From assembly GCF_000949295.1 (NCBI RefSeq), contig NZ_JXYS01000025.1, positions 1-64,000 of the forward strand: a DNA stretch of 64,000 nucleotides, in the 5' to 3' direction. This DNA comes from Acidithrix ferrooxidans. GTDB lineage: Bacteria > Actinomycetota > Acidimicrobiia > Acidimicrobiales > Acidimicrobiaceae. The notes beneath the pieces were generated by a model. It had not been told where the DNA came from, made no database searches, and saw nothing but the letters and a program-made list of their open reading frames with translations. Each line of letters opens with the position of its first letter. The first letter of the stretch is position 1. A program made the position numbers and the translations under genes. Of the stretch, positions 17,637-26,515 are shown piece by piece.

Positions 17637-19637
17637 TTGAACCCGACAAACTCGGAGAAGATCCGAAATGTTGCAGTCGTCGGCCAGACAGGTTCAGGCA
17701 AGACTAGTCTCGTAGAAGCTATCTACCATCACATAGAAAAGACCTCACGCAAAGGGCGTATCGAAGATGGTAACACAATTAGCGACTTCGAAGCCGAAGA
17801 GATCAAGCATAAGCACTCTATAAGCCTCTCTTTGGTAACCCTCAACTATGGCGGATACAAGATAAATCTCCTGGACACCCCTGGAGTGGTCGACTTTATT
17901 GGAGAGGTGCATAGTGGCCTTGGCGGCTGTGATATGGCACTCTTTGTCGTCTCCGCAAGTGAAGAGATCACATACGACACAAGACGAATATGGAATATCG
18001 CTGCAGCAAACTCCATCCCGAGGATGATCTTCATAAATAAGATGGACAAGGATCGCGCCAATTTTGAAGATACGATAGATGCATTGTCCCTGGCATTTGG
18101 GGCCGGGATCGCTCCAATCGAACTCCCAATAGGAAATGGCCCCAATTTCGCGGGTATCATTGACCTATTCGACGAGACTTCTACCTCATATTCTGCTGGG
18201 TTACCTACCATCTCTGAGATCCCAGCAGATATAGCCATTACCGAACACCGAGCTCATGATCTCCTCGTCGAGGGAATCGTAATTGCAGACGACTCTGCAA
18301 TGGCTGCATATCTAGAGGGTGAAGTACCGCCAAAAGCCGAATTAGAAGAGCTGATGGCCCAAGGAGTGGCCAAGGCACAAGTCTTTCCTGTAGTTGTGGG
18401 CTCCGCCACATCCCAAATTGGAATAGACCGACTAGTCACCTTCCTCTGTGAGATCGCGCCACCACCAAACCCCAATACAAGCGACGCCCTTGGCCTTCAA
18501 ACCTTTAAGACCTATTCGGATCCTTTTCTTGGCCACCTCAGTCTTACTAAGATCATCTCAGGAACGCTCAAGGTCGATAGTGAGTGCTTCAATCACAGAT
18601 CAAACGCCACTGAAAAAATCCATTCCTTCTTCAGCCTGGTAGGTAAAGAACATCTAAATTTAGCTACGGCTTCAAGTGGCGACATAGTCGCTATAGCAAA
18701 GCTGGGATCGCTAAGGACCGGCGACTTTTTAGGAACACCAAACTCCTCGGCCCCTAGACAGCTACTTGAATTTCCAAAACCTACCCTTTCATACAAGGTA
18801 ACACCGGCTGCTAAAGCTGACGAAGAAAAACTCTCGCTGGCCCTATCTAAGATTATCGAAGAGGACTCAACTTTAGATATCCATCGAGATACACGATCTC
18901 ATGCCCTAATTCTCTCTGGAATCGGTGAGTTGCAACTCACAACGGCACTTGAAAAAGCACAACGAAGATACGGCGTCAAAGCAACATTGAGTCCTTGTGA
19001 CGTAGCGTACCTGGAATCTCTGGCGGGAAACTGCGAGGTGGAGGGAAAGTACAAGAAACAAAGCGGAGGTCACGGGCAATTCGGAGTCGCTCGCCTTCGA
19101 TTTGGCACCAAGGAGATCGGTGGTGGCTTTAGCTTTCACGACGAAATCGTTGGAGGTTCTATTCCTCGCCAATTCATCCCAGCGGTAGAAAAGGGTATTG
19201 TTGATGGTGCAAACACCGGAGGTAAATACGGGTTTCCTGTAGTAGATTTCGAAGCACACCTATACGATGGCGCCTATCACAGCGTGGACAGCTCGGAGAT
19301 GGCCTTCAAAATGGCTGGTTCGATCGCCCTTCGTGAGGCGATCGAACGCTTAGGAACTGTTGTCCTCGAACCTATATCGCAGATAAAAGTTTCAATTCCT
19401 CCACAGCTCCAAGGCGAGGTCCTTGGAAATCTAAACTCCCATCGAGCAAAGGTTCTAGGTAGCGACCATGACCAAGCAACTGGAAGATTCATTATAAGTG
19501 CAGTTGTGCCCACCAACGAACTGATGACCTATTCAAATGAATTGCGTTCGATAACAGCAGGACAAGGTGAGTTCGATGCGACCTTTGACCACTACGAACC
19601 ACTTCCCAAGGCTCTCTACGGGAAGTATCTTACCTAA
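17637..19637 (+). CDS. EF-G-like translational GTPase (FusA2 type)
   Basis: This 666-residue GTPase has the elongation factor G layout. The G1 loop GQTGSGKTS differs from the canonical AHVDHGKT of true EF-G. G3 is LLDTPGVVDF, G4 is NKMD, and domains II-V extend to the C-terminus (HGQFGVARLRF, GVVDF-type core, PISQIKVSIP, GEVLGNLNSHRAKVLG). This matches the paralogous EF-G-like group often annotated FusA2, whose role is unclear. The longer frame opens at ATG 17598, but AAGGAGG 8 bp before TTG 17637 points to the latter. It interrupts the otherwise minus-strand HIT-pgsA block in the opposite direction. Confidence 0.85.
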   Translation: MNPTNSEKIRNVAVVGQTGSGKTSLVEAIYHHIEKTSRKGRIEDGNTISDFEAEEIKHKHSISLSLVTLNYGGYKINLLDTPGVVDFIGEVHSGLGGCDMALFVVSASEEITYDTRRIWNIAAANSIPRMIFINKMDKDRANFEDTIDALSLAFGAGIAPIELPIGNGPNFAGIIDLFDETSTSYSAGLPTISEIPADIAITEHRAHDLLVEGIVIADDSAMAAYLEGEVPPKAELEELMAQGVAKAQVFPVVVGSATSQIGIDRLVTFLCEIAPPPNPNTSDALGLQTFKTYSDPFLGHLSLTKIISGTLKVDSECFNHRSNATEKIHSFFSLVGKEHLNLATASSGDIVAIAKLGSLRTGDFLGTPNSSAPRQLLEFPKPTLSYKVTPAAKADEEKLSLALSKIIEEDSTLDIHRDTRSHALILSGIGELQLTTALEKAQRRYGVKATLSPCDVAYLESLAGNCEVEGKYKKQSGGHGQFGVARLRFGTKEIGGGFSFHDEIVGGSIPRQFIPAVEKGIVDGANTGGKYGFPVVDFEAHLYDGAYHSVDSSEMAFKMAGSIALREAIERLGTVVLEPISQIKVSIPPQLQGEVLGNLNSHRAKVLGSDHDQATGRFIISAVVPTNELMTYSNELRSITAGQGEFDATFDHYEPLPKALYGKYLT

Positions 19638-19751
19638 AGATATCGGTCTTTTGCCAAGGAAGCGGTGACGCTCAAAGTCGCTCATCGATAACGGCATCTA
19701 CAAAGAACTAATTCACACAGAACTAATTCACACAGAACCCTGACAAACAAT

Positions 19752-19794
19752 AAGGTCCCAAGGCTCATCTACACTATAACTCTTGGGACCTTTT
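19752..19794 (+). terminator. Rho-independent terminator after EF-G-like gene
   Basis: AAGGTCCCAAG (19752-19762) pairs perfectly with CTTGGGACCTT (19782-19792) across a 19-nt loop, followed by TTTT. The stem is also preceded by A residues, so it may work in both directions. Confidence 0.8.
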
Positions 19795-20080
19795 CAATAG
19801 GAACCGAGCTTGCTTTTGTTATTTGCGACACAACATCTGAAGTGGATCTGATTAATCAATTGAAGAACAGAAAACGAATGCCTCCGACTTATTTTCTGGA
19901 CCAATCTGTTATTGTTTGCCGCCCTAGTGATGCTACATCCAAATAATTGCTGGATTGCCAACCAATCAATCGAAAGATTCGAAAGAGGCTCGGTCTACTG
20001 CCTAGCGACCCCCAAACGACTCAATCGACAAGACCACTACATGCAATCAAGAAAGTTCGTTACCACATAGCAGGAGGAGC

Positions 20081-20118
20081 CAAAAAGAAGGGGCCTACCC
20101 AATACACGCGTAGGCTCC
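20081..20118 (-). terminator. Rho-independent terminator after HIT gene
   Basis: On the minus strand GGAGCCTAC and GTAGGCCCC form a 9-bp stem with one A-C mismatch and an 11-nt loop. It is followed by TTCTTTTTG, 7 bp past the HIT stop codon. Confidence 0.65.
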
Positions 20119-20124
20119 ATGAAA

Positions 20125-20631
20125 TCAACTTTGATCCCTCTTTTCCCATGCATCCTTCAATCGCCCGTAGGTAGAATCCAACGACTCTGGGAGAACCCTA
20201 ATATTGGCTATCGTGGTCGCAAAGTTAGTATCGCCAATCCAACGAGGCACTAGATGAAAGTGTACGTGGTCATCGATCGCTGCTCCCCCGGCCTTTGAAA
20301 TGTTCGCACCCACATTGAAGCCATCAGGATTATAGACGTCCCTAACGATGCCAATAGCTCTTCGCAACAATAGCGTATTTTCGATCGCCTCCTCTTGGGA
20401 AAGATCCAATATGTCGTTGTGATGAAGATAGGGAATAACCATGAGATGTGCAGGTGCATATGGATAGGCATTCAGAACCACGTAGTTTCCCTCACCGTAG
20501 TGCAAAACCAAGTTCGACTCTACTGTGTTTGGTTCTCCCAATTTACAGAGAATACATCCAAGCATCTCTTGTTTGGTGCTAACCCCTTCAACAAAGGTGC
20601 GTCGCCAACCAGCCCAGAGGATGTCGATCAT
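20125..20631 (-). CDS. HIT-family nucleotide hydrolase/phosphorylase
   Basis: This 168-residue histidine-triad protein carries the HVHFHLVPR motif near residues 124-132, the catalytic signature of the family. A CILC pair near residue 26-29 may bind zinc. It resembles actinobacterial Ap4A phosphorylase-type HIT proteins such as Rv2613c. The ATG overlaps the thrS stop by 4 bp (ATGA), so it is translated with thrS. Its natural substrate cannot be read from the sequence. Confidence 0.9.
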   Translation of the reverse strand: MIDILWAGWRRTFVEGVSTKQEMLGCILCKLGEPNTVESNLVLHYGEGNYVVLNAYPYAPAHLMVIPYLHHNDILDLSQEEAIENTLLLRRAIGIVRDVYNPDGFNVGANISKAGGAAIDDHVHFHLVPRWIGDTNFATTIANIRVLPESLDSTYGRLKDAWEKRDQS

Positions 20632-22592
20632 TCGGTGACCACCAGTGGCGTTGGGACAAGTTCGCCGGAGATCTCATCCAAGAAGGCACTAAATAAGACA
20701 TCGGTCTCTGGCTTATCGGATCCTCTTCTATTGACACCTACAGTCTGGGCAGCAACATCCCGGTCACCTACAACCAAGATGTATGGCGTCTTGTCCAACT
20801 TAGAGCGCCTGATTCGAGCCCCTAGTGGCTCATTAGCCCCATGGACAACCACCCGTGCTCCAATTTGAGTCAAGGCACGAGCAATAGACTCCGCATATTC
20901 ATGGTTCGACTCTTTCACTGGAACAACCGTTATCTGGGTTGGAGAGAGCCAGGTTGGAAGAGCACCTGCATAGTGTTCGAGCAAAATTGCAAAGAAACGC
21001 TCCACAGAGCCAAAGAGGGCTCTATGGATCATATAGGGCCTCTTGCGAGTATTATCCGAATCGACAAACTCCATATCAAATCTCTGTGGTAGTTGCAGAT
21101 CAACCTGCAATGTAGAGACTTGCCAACGTCGCCCAATCGCATCCTTTAGATGAATATCGATCTTAGGAGCATAAAAGGCGCCCTCGCCCTCTGCTCTAAC
21201 ATAGGGTATTTCCGACTGCGATAGAGCATACTCAAGTGCGTTAGTTGCCTCTTCCCATTCATAGTCCTCTCCAACGGACTTGGCGGGCCTAGTGGCAAGT
21301 TCGGCCTCGAAATCCTCTAGACCAAAGGCTTTAAGGAGTTCTATAATGAACTTCAAAAGACGAGAAAGCTCACCGCCAAGCTGCGAAGGTGCGCAAAATA
21401 TATGTGAATCGTCCTGTGTCAATCCTCGGACACGTGCAAGGCCATGCAACACGCCGGATCTCTCAAATCGATAGACAGTACCAAATTCAAAGAGGCGCAG
21501 TGGAAGCTCTCTGTATGATCTCTGATGGGCCTTGTAGATCAGGATGTGCATTGGACAGTTCATCGGCTTGGGGTAGTAGGTAGCTCCCTCCATCTCCATT
21601 GGAGGATACATGCCGTCCTTGTACCACTCGAGATGGCCCGAGACCTCAAATAAGGTCGACTTAGCAATATGGGGAGTCCATGCAAACTGATACCCCCCAA
21701 GAAGATGCGATTTCTTGGAGAAGTCCTCCATCAAGTGTCGAATCAGCGCACCCTTAGGGTGAAAAACGGGAAGTCCGCCACCAATTTCCGGCGGAAAGTG
21801 AAAGAGATCTAACTCCATTCCAAGTTTACGATGGTCTCTTCGTTCAGCTTCGTCCAGACGAACTAGGTATGCCTCTAGTGCATCCTTTGACTCCCATGCA
21901 GTTCCATAGATGCGTTGTAGCTGATCTCGCTTTTCATCGCCCCTCCAGTATGCCCCTGCCACTCTCATTAGCTTGAATGAGCCCAAATATGAGGTAGACG
22001 GGACGTGTGGACCCCGACAGAGATCCACAAATGTCTCACTATTTCGATAGATAGAAACACCCTTATCACTCACGCCTTCGTTGGCGTCTTCGGAATCATC
22101 CAAATGAGCTACACCTTCGATGATCTCTCGTTTGAACGGTTGGTTTCCAAAGAGATCGAGGCCCTCTTGTATCGAGAGTTCCTCACGCACGAAACGCTGA
22201 TTTGCCTTTATGATGGAGCGCATCTTTGCTTCAATGCGTTCCATATCCTCGTCGTTAAAGCGACCATTATCAACGAGAGCAAAGTCGTAATAGAAACCAT
22301 CCTGAATAAATGGACCTATGGCGAACTTCGAGCCTGGCCACAGTTCTAATACGGCTTGAGCCAAAACGTGAGCTGTGGAGTGGCGTAAAATCCCCCGACC
22401 GGAATCCGAGTCGCCCGCGACTAAAACCACCTCATCGCCAAAGGGAGTCCGCGACAGATCGACCAATTCGCCATTGCACTCCATCGCCAGAATAGATCTT
22501 TTGTTCTTGATTTCCACGGCATTCACGACTTCGAAACCGCTAAGAGCCGAATCTATCTCTCTTGAGGTGCCGTCGGGGAGCAATACTTTCAT
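20628..22592 (-). CDS. thrS: Threonyl-tRNA synthetase
   Basis: This 654-residue class II synthetase charges tRNA(Thr). It has an N-terminal TGS domain (residues 1-60). The editing domain contains HSTAHVLAQAV and FYYDF. The catalytic core follows, with zinc-binding Cys in MNCPMHILIY and motif 2 around YRFERSGVLHGLARVRG. The C-terminal anticodon-binding domain has ITVVPVKESNHEYA. Length is normal. The 191-bp gap upstream (22593-22783) shows no T-box element. Confidence 0.97.
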   Translation of the reverse strand: MKVLLPDGTSREIDSALSGFEVVNAVEIKNKRSILAMECNGELVDLSRTPFGDEVVLVAGDSDSGRGILRHSTAHVLAQAVLELWPGSKFAIGPFIQDGFYYDFALVDNGRFNDEDMERIEAKMRSIIKANQRFVREELSIQEGLDLFGNQPFKREIIEGVAHLDDSEDANEGVSDKGVSIYRNSETFVDLCRGPHVPSTSYLGSFKLMRVAGAYWRGDEKRDQLQRIYGTAWESKDALEAYLVRLDEAERRDHRKLGMELDLFHFPPEIGGGLPVFHPKGALIRHLMEDFSKKSHLLGGYQFAWTPHIAKSTLFEVSGHLEWYKDGMYPPMEMEGATYYPKPMNCPMHILIYKAHQRSYRELPLRLFEFGTVYRFERSGVLHGLARVRGLTQDDSHIFCAPSQLGGELSRLLKFIIELLKAFGLEDFEAELATRPAKSVGEDYEWEEATNALEYALSQSEIPYVRAEGEGAFYAPKIDIHLKDAIGRRWQVSTLQVDLQLPQRFDMEFVDSDNTRKRPYMIHRALFGSVERFFAILLEHYAGALPTWLSPTQITVVPVKESNHEYAESIARALTQIGARVVVHGANEPLGARIRRSKLDKTPYILVVGDRDVAAQTVGVNRRGSDKPETDVLFSAFLDEISGELVPTPLVVTE

Positions 22593-22783
22593 AGTCTCTT
22601 TACTCTCTGTCTTCCCAATTATTTACAGACAAGTCTATCGCTCCATAGGCCCATGGCCAATAAGCGTCTCTCATAATGACTACCTGTAGAGAAATTCACG
22701 TTTTGGGGCAACTATCAAGAGGGTGTTCTAAGCCAACGACACCAAAGATCGATCTGCCCCAAATTCAAGTTCCCAATTTCGGC

Positions 22784-23911
22784 TTAAAGTACAATTCCTA
22801 AGAGTGCTGCGGCTCTAGTAACATCAAAGTTGGCCCTTGCGGCATCGTCGATGATCGCTAAAGCAGATGGGGCATCCAGGTCATTTGCTAAAGCAGTACA
22901 TACTTCTATAGATACGCCATTATCTACCTTGGCAGAGGTGACAGATCTCCAAAGGTTGATACGCTCAGTCGCGTGCTTGAGCATCTCCTCGTTCCACTCC
23001 CAATGGCTCCGATAGTGGTTTTCCATGAGCGACGCCCTCACGATGCCAGCGTCATAATCGGCTAGGAGATCACCAATAAAGACAAGATTTCCAAGAGACT
23101 TAGACATCTTCTCGCCGCCCAAGTAGACCATACCCACGTGCATCCAAACATCAACGAAGTCGTGACCTGTTACTACCTTGGATTGAGCAGCTTCACATTC
23201 GTGATGTGGGAACAAGAGATCGTACCCACCACCATGAATATCGATCTTATCTACACCCAATTCGCGCATAGCCAAAGCCGAACACTCAATATGCCACCCT
23301 GGACGTCCTGGGCCGAATCGTGAGTCCCAGAATGGTTCATCCTCGAGCGAAGGCTGCCATAGCACAAAGTCAAGTGGATCCTTCTTGTTCGGATCTTCAA
23401 CGTTTCCGCCCCGTTCGGAAGCTATAGCGAGCATCTCTTTACGATCAAGATGCGAAATCTCGCCGAAATCTGCATACTTAGATTGGTCAAAATAGACCGC
23501 TCCACCGCTTTGATACCCATAGCCAGCATCAATAATACGTTGGATCATCAAGAGAATATCTGAGATCGCAGAAGTTGCTCGAGGCTCAACTTGGGGTGCC
23601 AAAAGGCCCAATGCGGTCACATCTCGATCAAATCTAGCGATCTCAGATGCCGCCAAATCTAGATAATGAACTCCTAAGCTTCGTGCTTTACCAAGAATCG
23701 AATCGTCGACATCAGTGATATTTCGAACCCATTTGACCTTATAACCCTCTTGCATCAAAGCCCGCGACAGAAGGTCAAAGCTCAAAAAGACAGCTGCATG
23801 GCCAAGATGTGACGCGTCATATGGGGTAATACCGCAACTATACATCGTCACCTGATCTCCACTGGGTGAAATCGTCTTCATTTTCTGCGTAGCGCTGTCG
23901 AAAAGTTTCAT
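22784..23911 (-). CDS. mshC: L-cysteine:1D-myo-inosityl glucosaminide ligase MshC (mycothiol biosynthesis)
   Basis: MshC activates cysteine with ATP and joins it to glucosamine-inositol in mycothiol synthesis. It is a shortened cysteinyl-tRNA synthetase paralogue. The 375-residue protein has MYSCGITPYDASHLGHA (zinc Cys and HIGH-like signature; ITPYDA is typical of MshC), WHIECSA, FPHHECEAAQS and GEKMSKSLGN. It lacks the C-terminal anticodon-binding domain of CysS, consistent with the ligase. It overlaps the F420 reductase gene by 4 bp. Confidence 0.9.
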   Translation of the reverse strand: MKLFDSATQKMKTISPSGDQVTMYSCGITPYDASHLGHAAVFLSFDLLSRALMQEGYKVKWVRNITDVDDSILGKARSLGVHYLDLAASEIARFDRDVTALGLLAPQVEPRATSAISDILLMIQRIIDAGYGYQSGGAVYFDQSKYADFGEISHLDRKEMLAIASERGGNVEDPNKKDPLDFVLWQPSLEDEPFWDSRFGPGRPGWHIECSALAMRELGVDKIDIHGGGYDLLFPHHECEAAQSKVVTGHDFVDVWMHVGMVYLGGEKMSKSLGNLVFIGDLLADYDAGIVRASLMENHYRSHWEWNEEMLKHATERINLWRSVTSAKVDNGVSIEVCTALANDLDAPSALAIIDDAARANFDVTRAAALLGIVL

Positions 23912-24573
23912 TTATTACCTGCCTCAATCCCTGAAAGTGAAAGTGAAGTCCGAGTCTTATACCGAATGTTCACATTTATCAGCACTGCCGTCATTGCCTC
24001 AATCGCCAATGCGGCAGATATATTCCCAGCATTGATCCCCCGACTACCTGGAATCTCATTCACAAGTTCGATAACGCTGGCAATGGCATCGCTGTCATCG
24101 GAGCAAACCAAAATATCCGAGTGCAGCGAGGAACCCAAATCGCCCAATTCCTTCGCAGGCGCATGGTGAAAGGCTCCAACGATACGAGCTCCAGGTACAC
24201 AAGAAGCCAGATGTTGCGCTACTGAACCTCTTGGTAGCGTCAAAGCGTGCATATTGCGGCCATGCTTATAGAGGGCGTTCGCCATTGAAATGACGATCTT
24301 TCCCTGGACTTGCTGGGCCACACTCGTAAGAGTCGCCTCTGCGCCATCCCAAGGTGTTGCTACGACAACGATCTCAGATTGGGCTGCACTCAAGTTGTCA
24401 CCGCCAACTAGTGTTCCAGTCAAGGCGCTCAAATCTAAGGTGTTGACGAACTCCTTAGCTCGTTCGGGATCTCTCGACCCCAAGGTCACATTATGGCCCA
24501 AAGACGCATATCTAAGGCCCAAAGAAGATCCTGCGGGGCCTGTCCCGCCTAGGACGCCAATCGATGGTTTCAT
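23908..24573 (-). CDS. F420H2:NADP oxidoreductase (NADPH-dependent F420 reductase)
   Basis: This 221-residue Rossmann protein exchanges hydride between NADPH and coenzyme F420. The N-terminus IGVLGGTGPAGSSLGLRYA is the dinucleotide loop and LGSRDPERAKEF is the NADP-phosphate-binding segment. IVVVATPWDGA, VISMANAL and VGAFHHAPAKEL match the Fno/NpdG family. It overlaps mshC by 4 bp and implies that the organism makes F420. Intergenic DNA to 24698 separates it from the divergent enoyl reductase. Confidence 0.9.
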   Translation of the reverse strand: MKPSIGVLGGTGPAGSSLGLRYASLGHNVTLGSRDPERAKEFVNTLDLSALTGTLVGGDNLSAAQSEIVVVATPWDGAEATLTSVAQQVQGKIVISMANALYKHGRNMHALTLPRGSVAQHLASCVPGARIVGAFHHAPAKELGDLGSSLHSDILVCSDDSDAIASVIELVNEIPGSRGINAGNISAALAIEAMTAVLINVNIRYKTRTSLSLSGIEAGNK

Positions 24574-24698
24574 ACAATACCTCCAAATTCAATTCGCTAC
24601 CTTATCAAAAGGCGCGACTCTGTGCCTTCAGTCCTACTAGCGTGCATGTTGGAACTTTTTAGGTTTTGCTTGCAAGGCTATAAGGATTGGAGAGACAA

Positions 24699-25472
24699 AT
24701 GGGCATTCTCGACGGAAAGAAGATACTCATCACTGGAGTATTGAACGACCAATCGCTGGCTTTTTCAGCCGCTCAGGAAGTTCAATCCCAGGGTGGAGAT
24801 GTAATTTTGACCGGCTTTGGCCGCGGGATGTCGATTACCGCACGAGTTGCTAGAAAACTAGCCGCAACGCCTGAGGTCTTAGAGCTCGATGCGTCCAATC
24901 CTGAGCACTATGTAGCACTAGCAAGTGCAATTGAAGCGCGATTTGGCCATCTAGATGGAATACTCCACGCCATCGGCTTTGCGCCGGCCCCGTGCCTAGA
25001 TCCCGATATGTTTGTGGCCGAGTGGTCTGATGTGGCTACTGCGGTCCAAGTATCTGCTTATTCACTAGCACCACTAATCAAGCACCTCTTACCACTCCTG
25101 AAAAAGGGAAGCGATCCTTCAGTGGTTGCACTTGACTTTGACGCAACTCAAGCCTGGCCCGGCTACAACTGGATGGGCGTCGCCAAGGCGGCTCTTGAGT
25201 CCCTGACTCGTTATATGGCCCGTGAAGCAGGACGCGACGGTGTTCGAGTAAACCTGATCTCAGCTGGACCAATTAGAACCATTGCCGCGAAATCTGTCGG
25301 CGGATTCTCCGATTTCGAAACGATATGGGCCGATCGTGCACCCCTTGGATGGAGCGTTACCGACGCAAAGCCGGTGGCAAAGGCCATAGCTGCACTCCTA
25401 TCCGACCTCTTCCCAGCCACGACTGGTGAGATAATCCACGTCGATGGTGGATTTCATGCCGTGGGAGCCTAA
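24699..25472 (+). CDS. fabI: Enoyl-ACP reductase (FabI/InhA type)
   Basis: This 257-residue SDR enzyme reduces trans-2-enoyl-ACP with NADH, the last step of fatty acid elongation. It opens MGILDGKKILITGVLND with the cofactor loop. The catalytic Tyr and Lys are in YNWMGVAKAALES (Tyr-x6-Lys), and SAGPIRTIAA is the substrate-loop region. The pattern is closest to mycobacterial InhA. I start at ATG 24699, with GGAG 6 bp upstream, rather than the TTG at 24687. Confidence 0.93.
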   Translation: MGILDGKKILITGVLNDQSLAFSAAQEVQSQGGDVILTGFGRGMSITARVARKLAATPEVLELDASNPEHYVALASAIEARFGHLDGILHAIGFAPAPCLDPDMFVAEWSDVATAVQVSAYSLAPLIKHLLPLLKKGSDPSVVALDFDATQAWPGYNWMGVAKAALESLTRYMAREAGRDGVRVNLISAGPIRTIAAKSVGGFSDFETIWADRAPLGWSVTDAKPVAKAIAALLSDLFPATTGEIIHVDGGFHAVGA

Positions 25473-25496
25473 ACAATAAGCGTTCCCTTTGAGAAA

Positions 25497-25991
25497 TTAA
25501 TGGAGTCTCGATGAAATCTCGTCTGAGACTCCAGTCAAAAACGAGCGAACCGTTGACTCGGCCATACGATGCATAATCAATTTGTCGATCTTTTCGCCAA
25601 AAGCACCTAGAGGAACTCGATAGCTTCCACGAAGCGCCAAACGAACATGTGTCTCGTCCACCCTAGAGAATTCCAAGTCACCTTCAAGACGAGGAAAGAG
25701 AAACTTAGCCGAATGGGACTCCCATGCAATAGGCAACAAAACGCAACCAAAGGCTTGTCGACTTTCGCCCATATAAACTTCGACTTGTTTTGAGATCAAT
25801 CCACTGGGCCCAACACGAGTTACGAAGGATTGATCCTCTAAGATCTCGCGACTGGCGACCCCTAGCCATTTAGCTTGGTCAACTTCAAGTAGTGATACCA
25901 CCTCTTCATATTTGGCTTCAAAATGGACGAAGTCAAAGATGAAGGTAGCTGAACCTTCTTCAATGTCACCAGACAAATCCTCGATAGCCAT
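25497..25991 (-). CDS. SRPBCC-like (START/polyketide-cyclase fold) protein, function unknown
   Basis: The 164-residue protein has the alternating beta-strand pattern of SRPBCC ligand-binding proteins: ATFIFDFVHFEAKYEEV at the start, SKQVEVYMGES and HVRLALRGSYRVPLG in the middle, and a long C-terminal helix with IMHRMAESTVRSFL. No catalytic residues can be named. ATG 25991 with AGGTGAG just upstream is a better start than GTG 26000. It converges with the enoyl reductase. Family assignment rests on pattern only. Confidence 0.6.
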   Translation of the reverse strand: MAIEDLSGDIEEGSATFIFDFVHFEAKYEEVVSLLEVDQAKWLGVASREILEDQSFVTRVGPSGLISKQVEVYMGESRQAFGCVLLPIAWESHSAKFLFPRLEGDLEFSRVDETHVRLALRGSYRVPLGAFGEKIDKLIMHRMAESTVRSFLTGVSDEISSRLH

Positions 25992-26000
25992 AGATCTCAC

Positions 26001-26515
26001 CTACTCTCTCTAATTAGTAATACTCAATTGGCAACGCTTCAATTGATAACGTCGTCGCCGCGCAAAACCTAAATGTAGATCTCGTCGCTCTCTCGCAACT
26101 AAATCCCTTATTTCAACGATTTTTCAAACTCAATATACCCACCTGGGATTGCCGTACTATCAAACAACGGGAGAAACCAATGGGGTTTTAGGGTCAAACT
26201 CTTTCGAAACTTCTAATTCGTACCCTATGATTTTGGATCAAATCCTCACTTTTGTATTAGGGGAAAAGGTCACAAAGATCATACGACAGCCTCTTGATAA
26301 GCACTTAAACCAGTTCAAAGGCTATATAACACAGCTCGCACTCACCGCAATCGACCAGGTAATCTCTCAGCTAAAATTCAGATTCACCAAAAATATCAAC
26401 TTTTGAGAGCTTACAAAGAAAGCTTCAAATAAGATAATGGTGGTAATTTCAATCCAAATCGCCTTCCTCCTCGCCATTGTGGCCTCCCGCGCTAACAGTC
26501 TAAGGAGTCGTCTAG
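26001..26515. other. Divergent intergenic region
   Basis: This stretch should hold promoters for the SRPBCC-like gene and the exported protein. AAGGAG at 26502-26507 lies 8 bp before the GTG start of the latter. A possible 85-codon frame (26149-26406) has no ribosome-binding site or recognisable motif, and I do not call it. Confidence 0.4.

Larger units (their letters stand above)
19638..20124. other. Convergent intergenic region with two terminators
   Basis: This gap separates the EF-G-like gene and the HIT gene, which end facing each other. It contains the two terminators listed separately. It also holds a short tandem repeat of about 14 bp (ACAGAACTAATTCAC type) around 19708-19736. No coding signal is seen. 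Confidence 0.5.

Noticed and set aside
22593-22783. T-box leader for thrS
   Set aside because: The gap is short and shows no T-box consensus or specifier hairpin.
22784-23911. Cysteinyl-tRNA synthetase
   Set aside because: The protein lacks the C-terminal anticodon-binding domain and has the CGITPYDASHLGHA motif of MshC.
26149-26406. Possible 85-residue protein in the intergenic gap
   Set aside because: It has no ribosome-binding site, no recognisable motif and lies where promoters of two divergent genes are expected.
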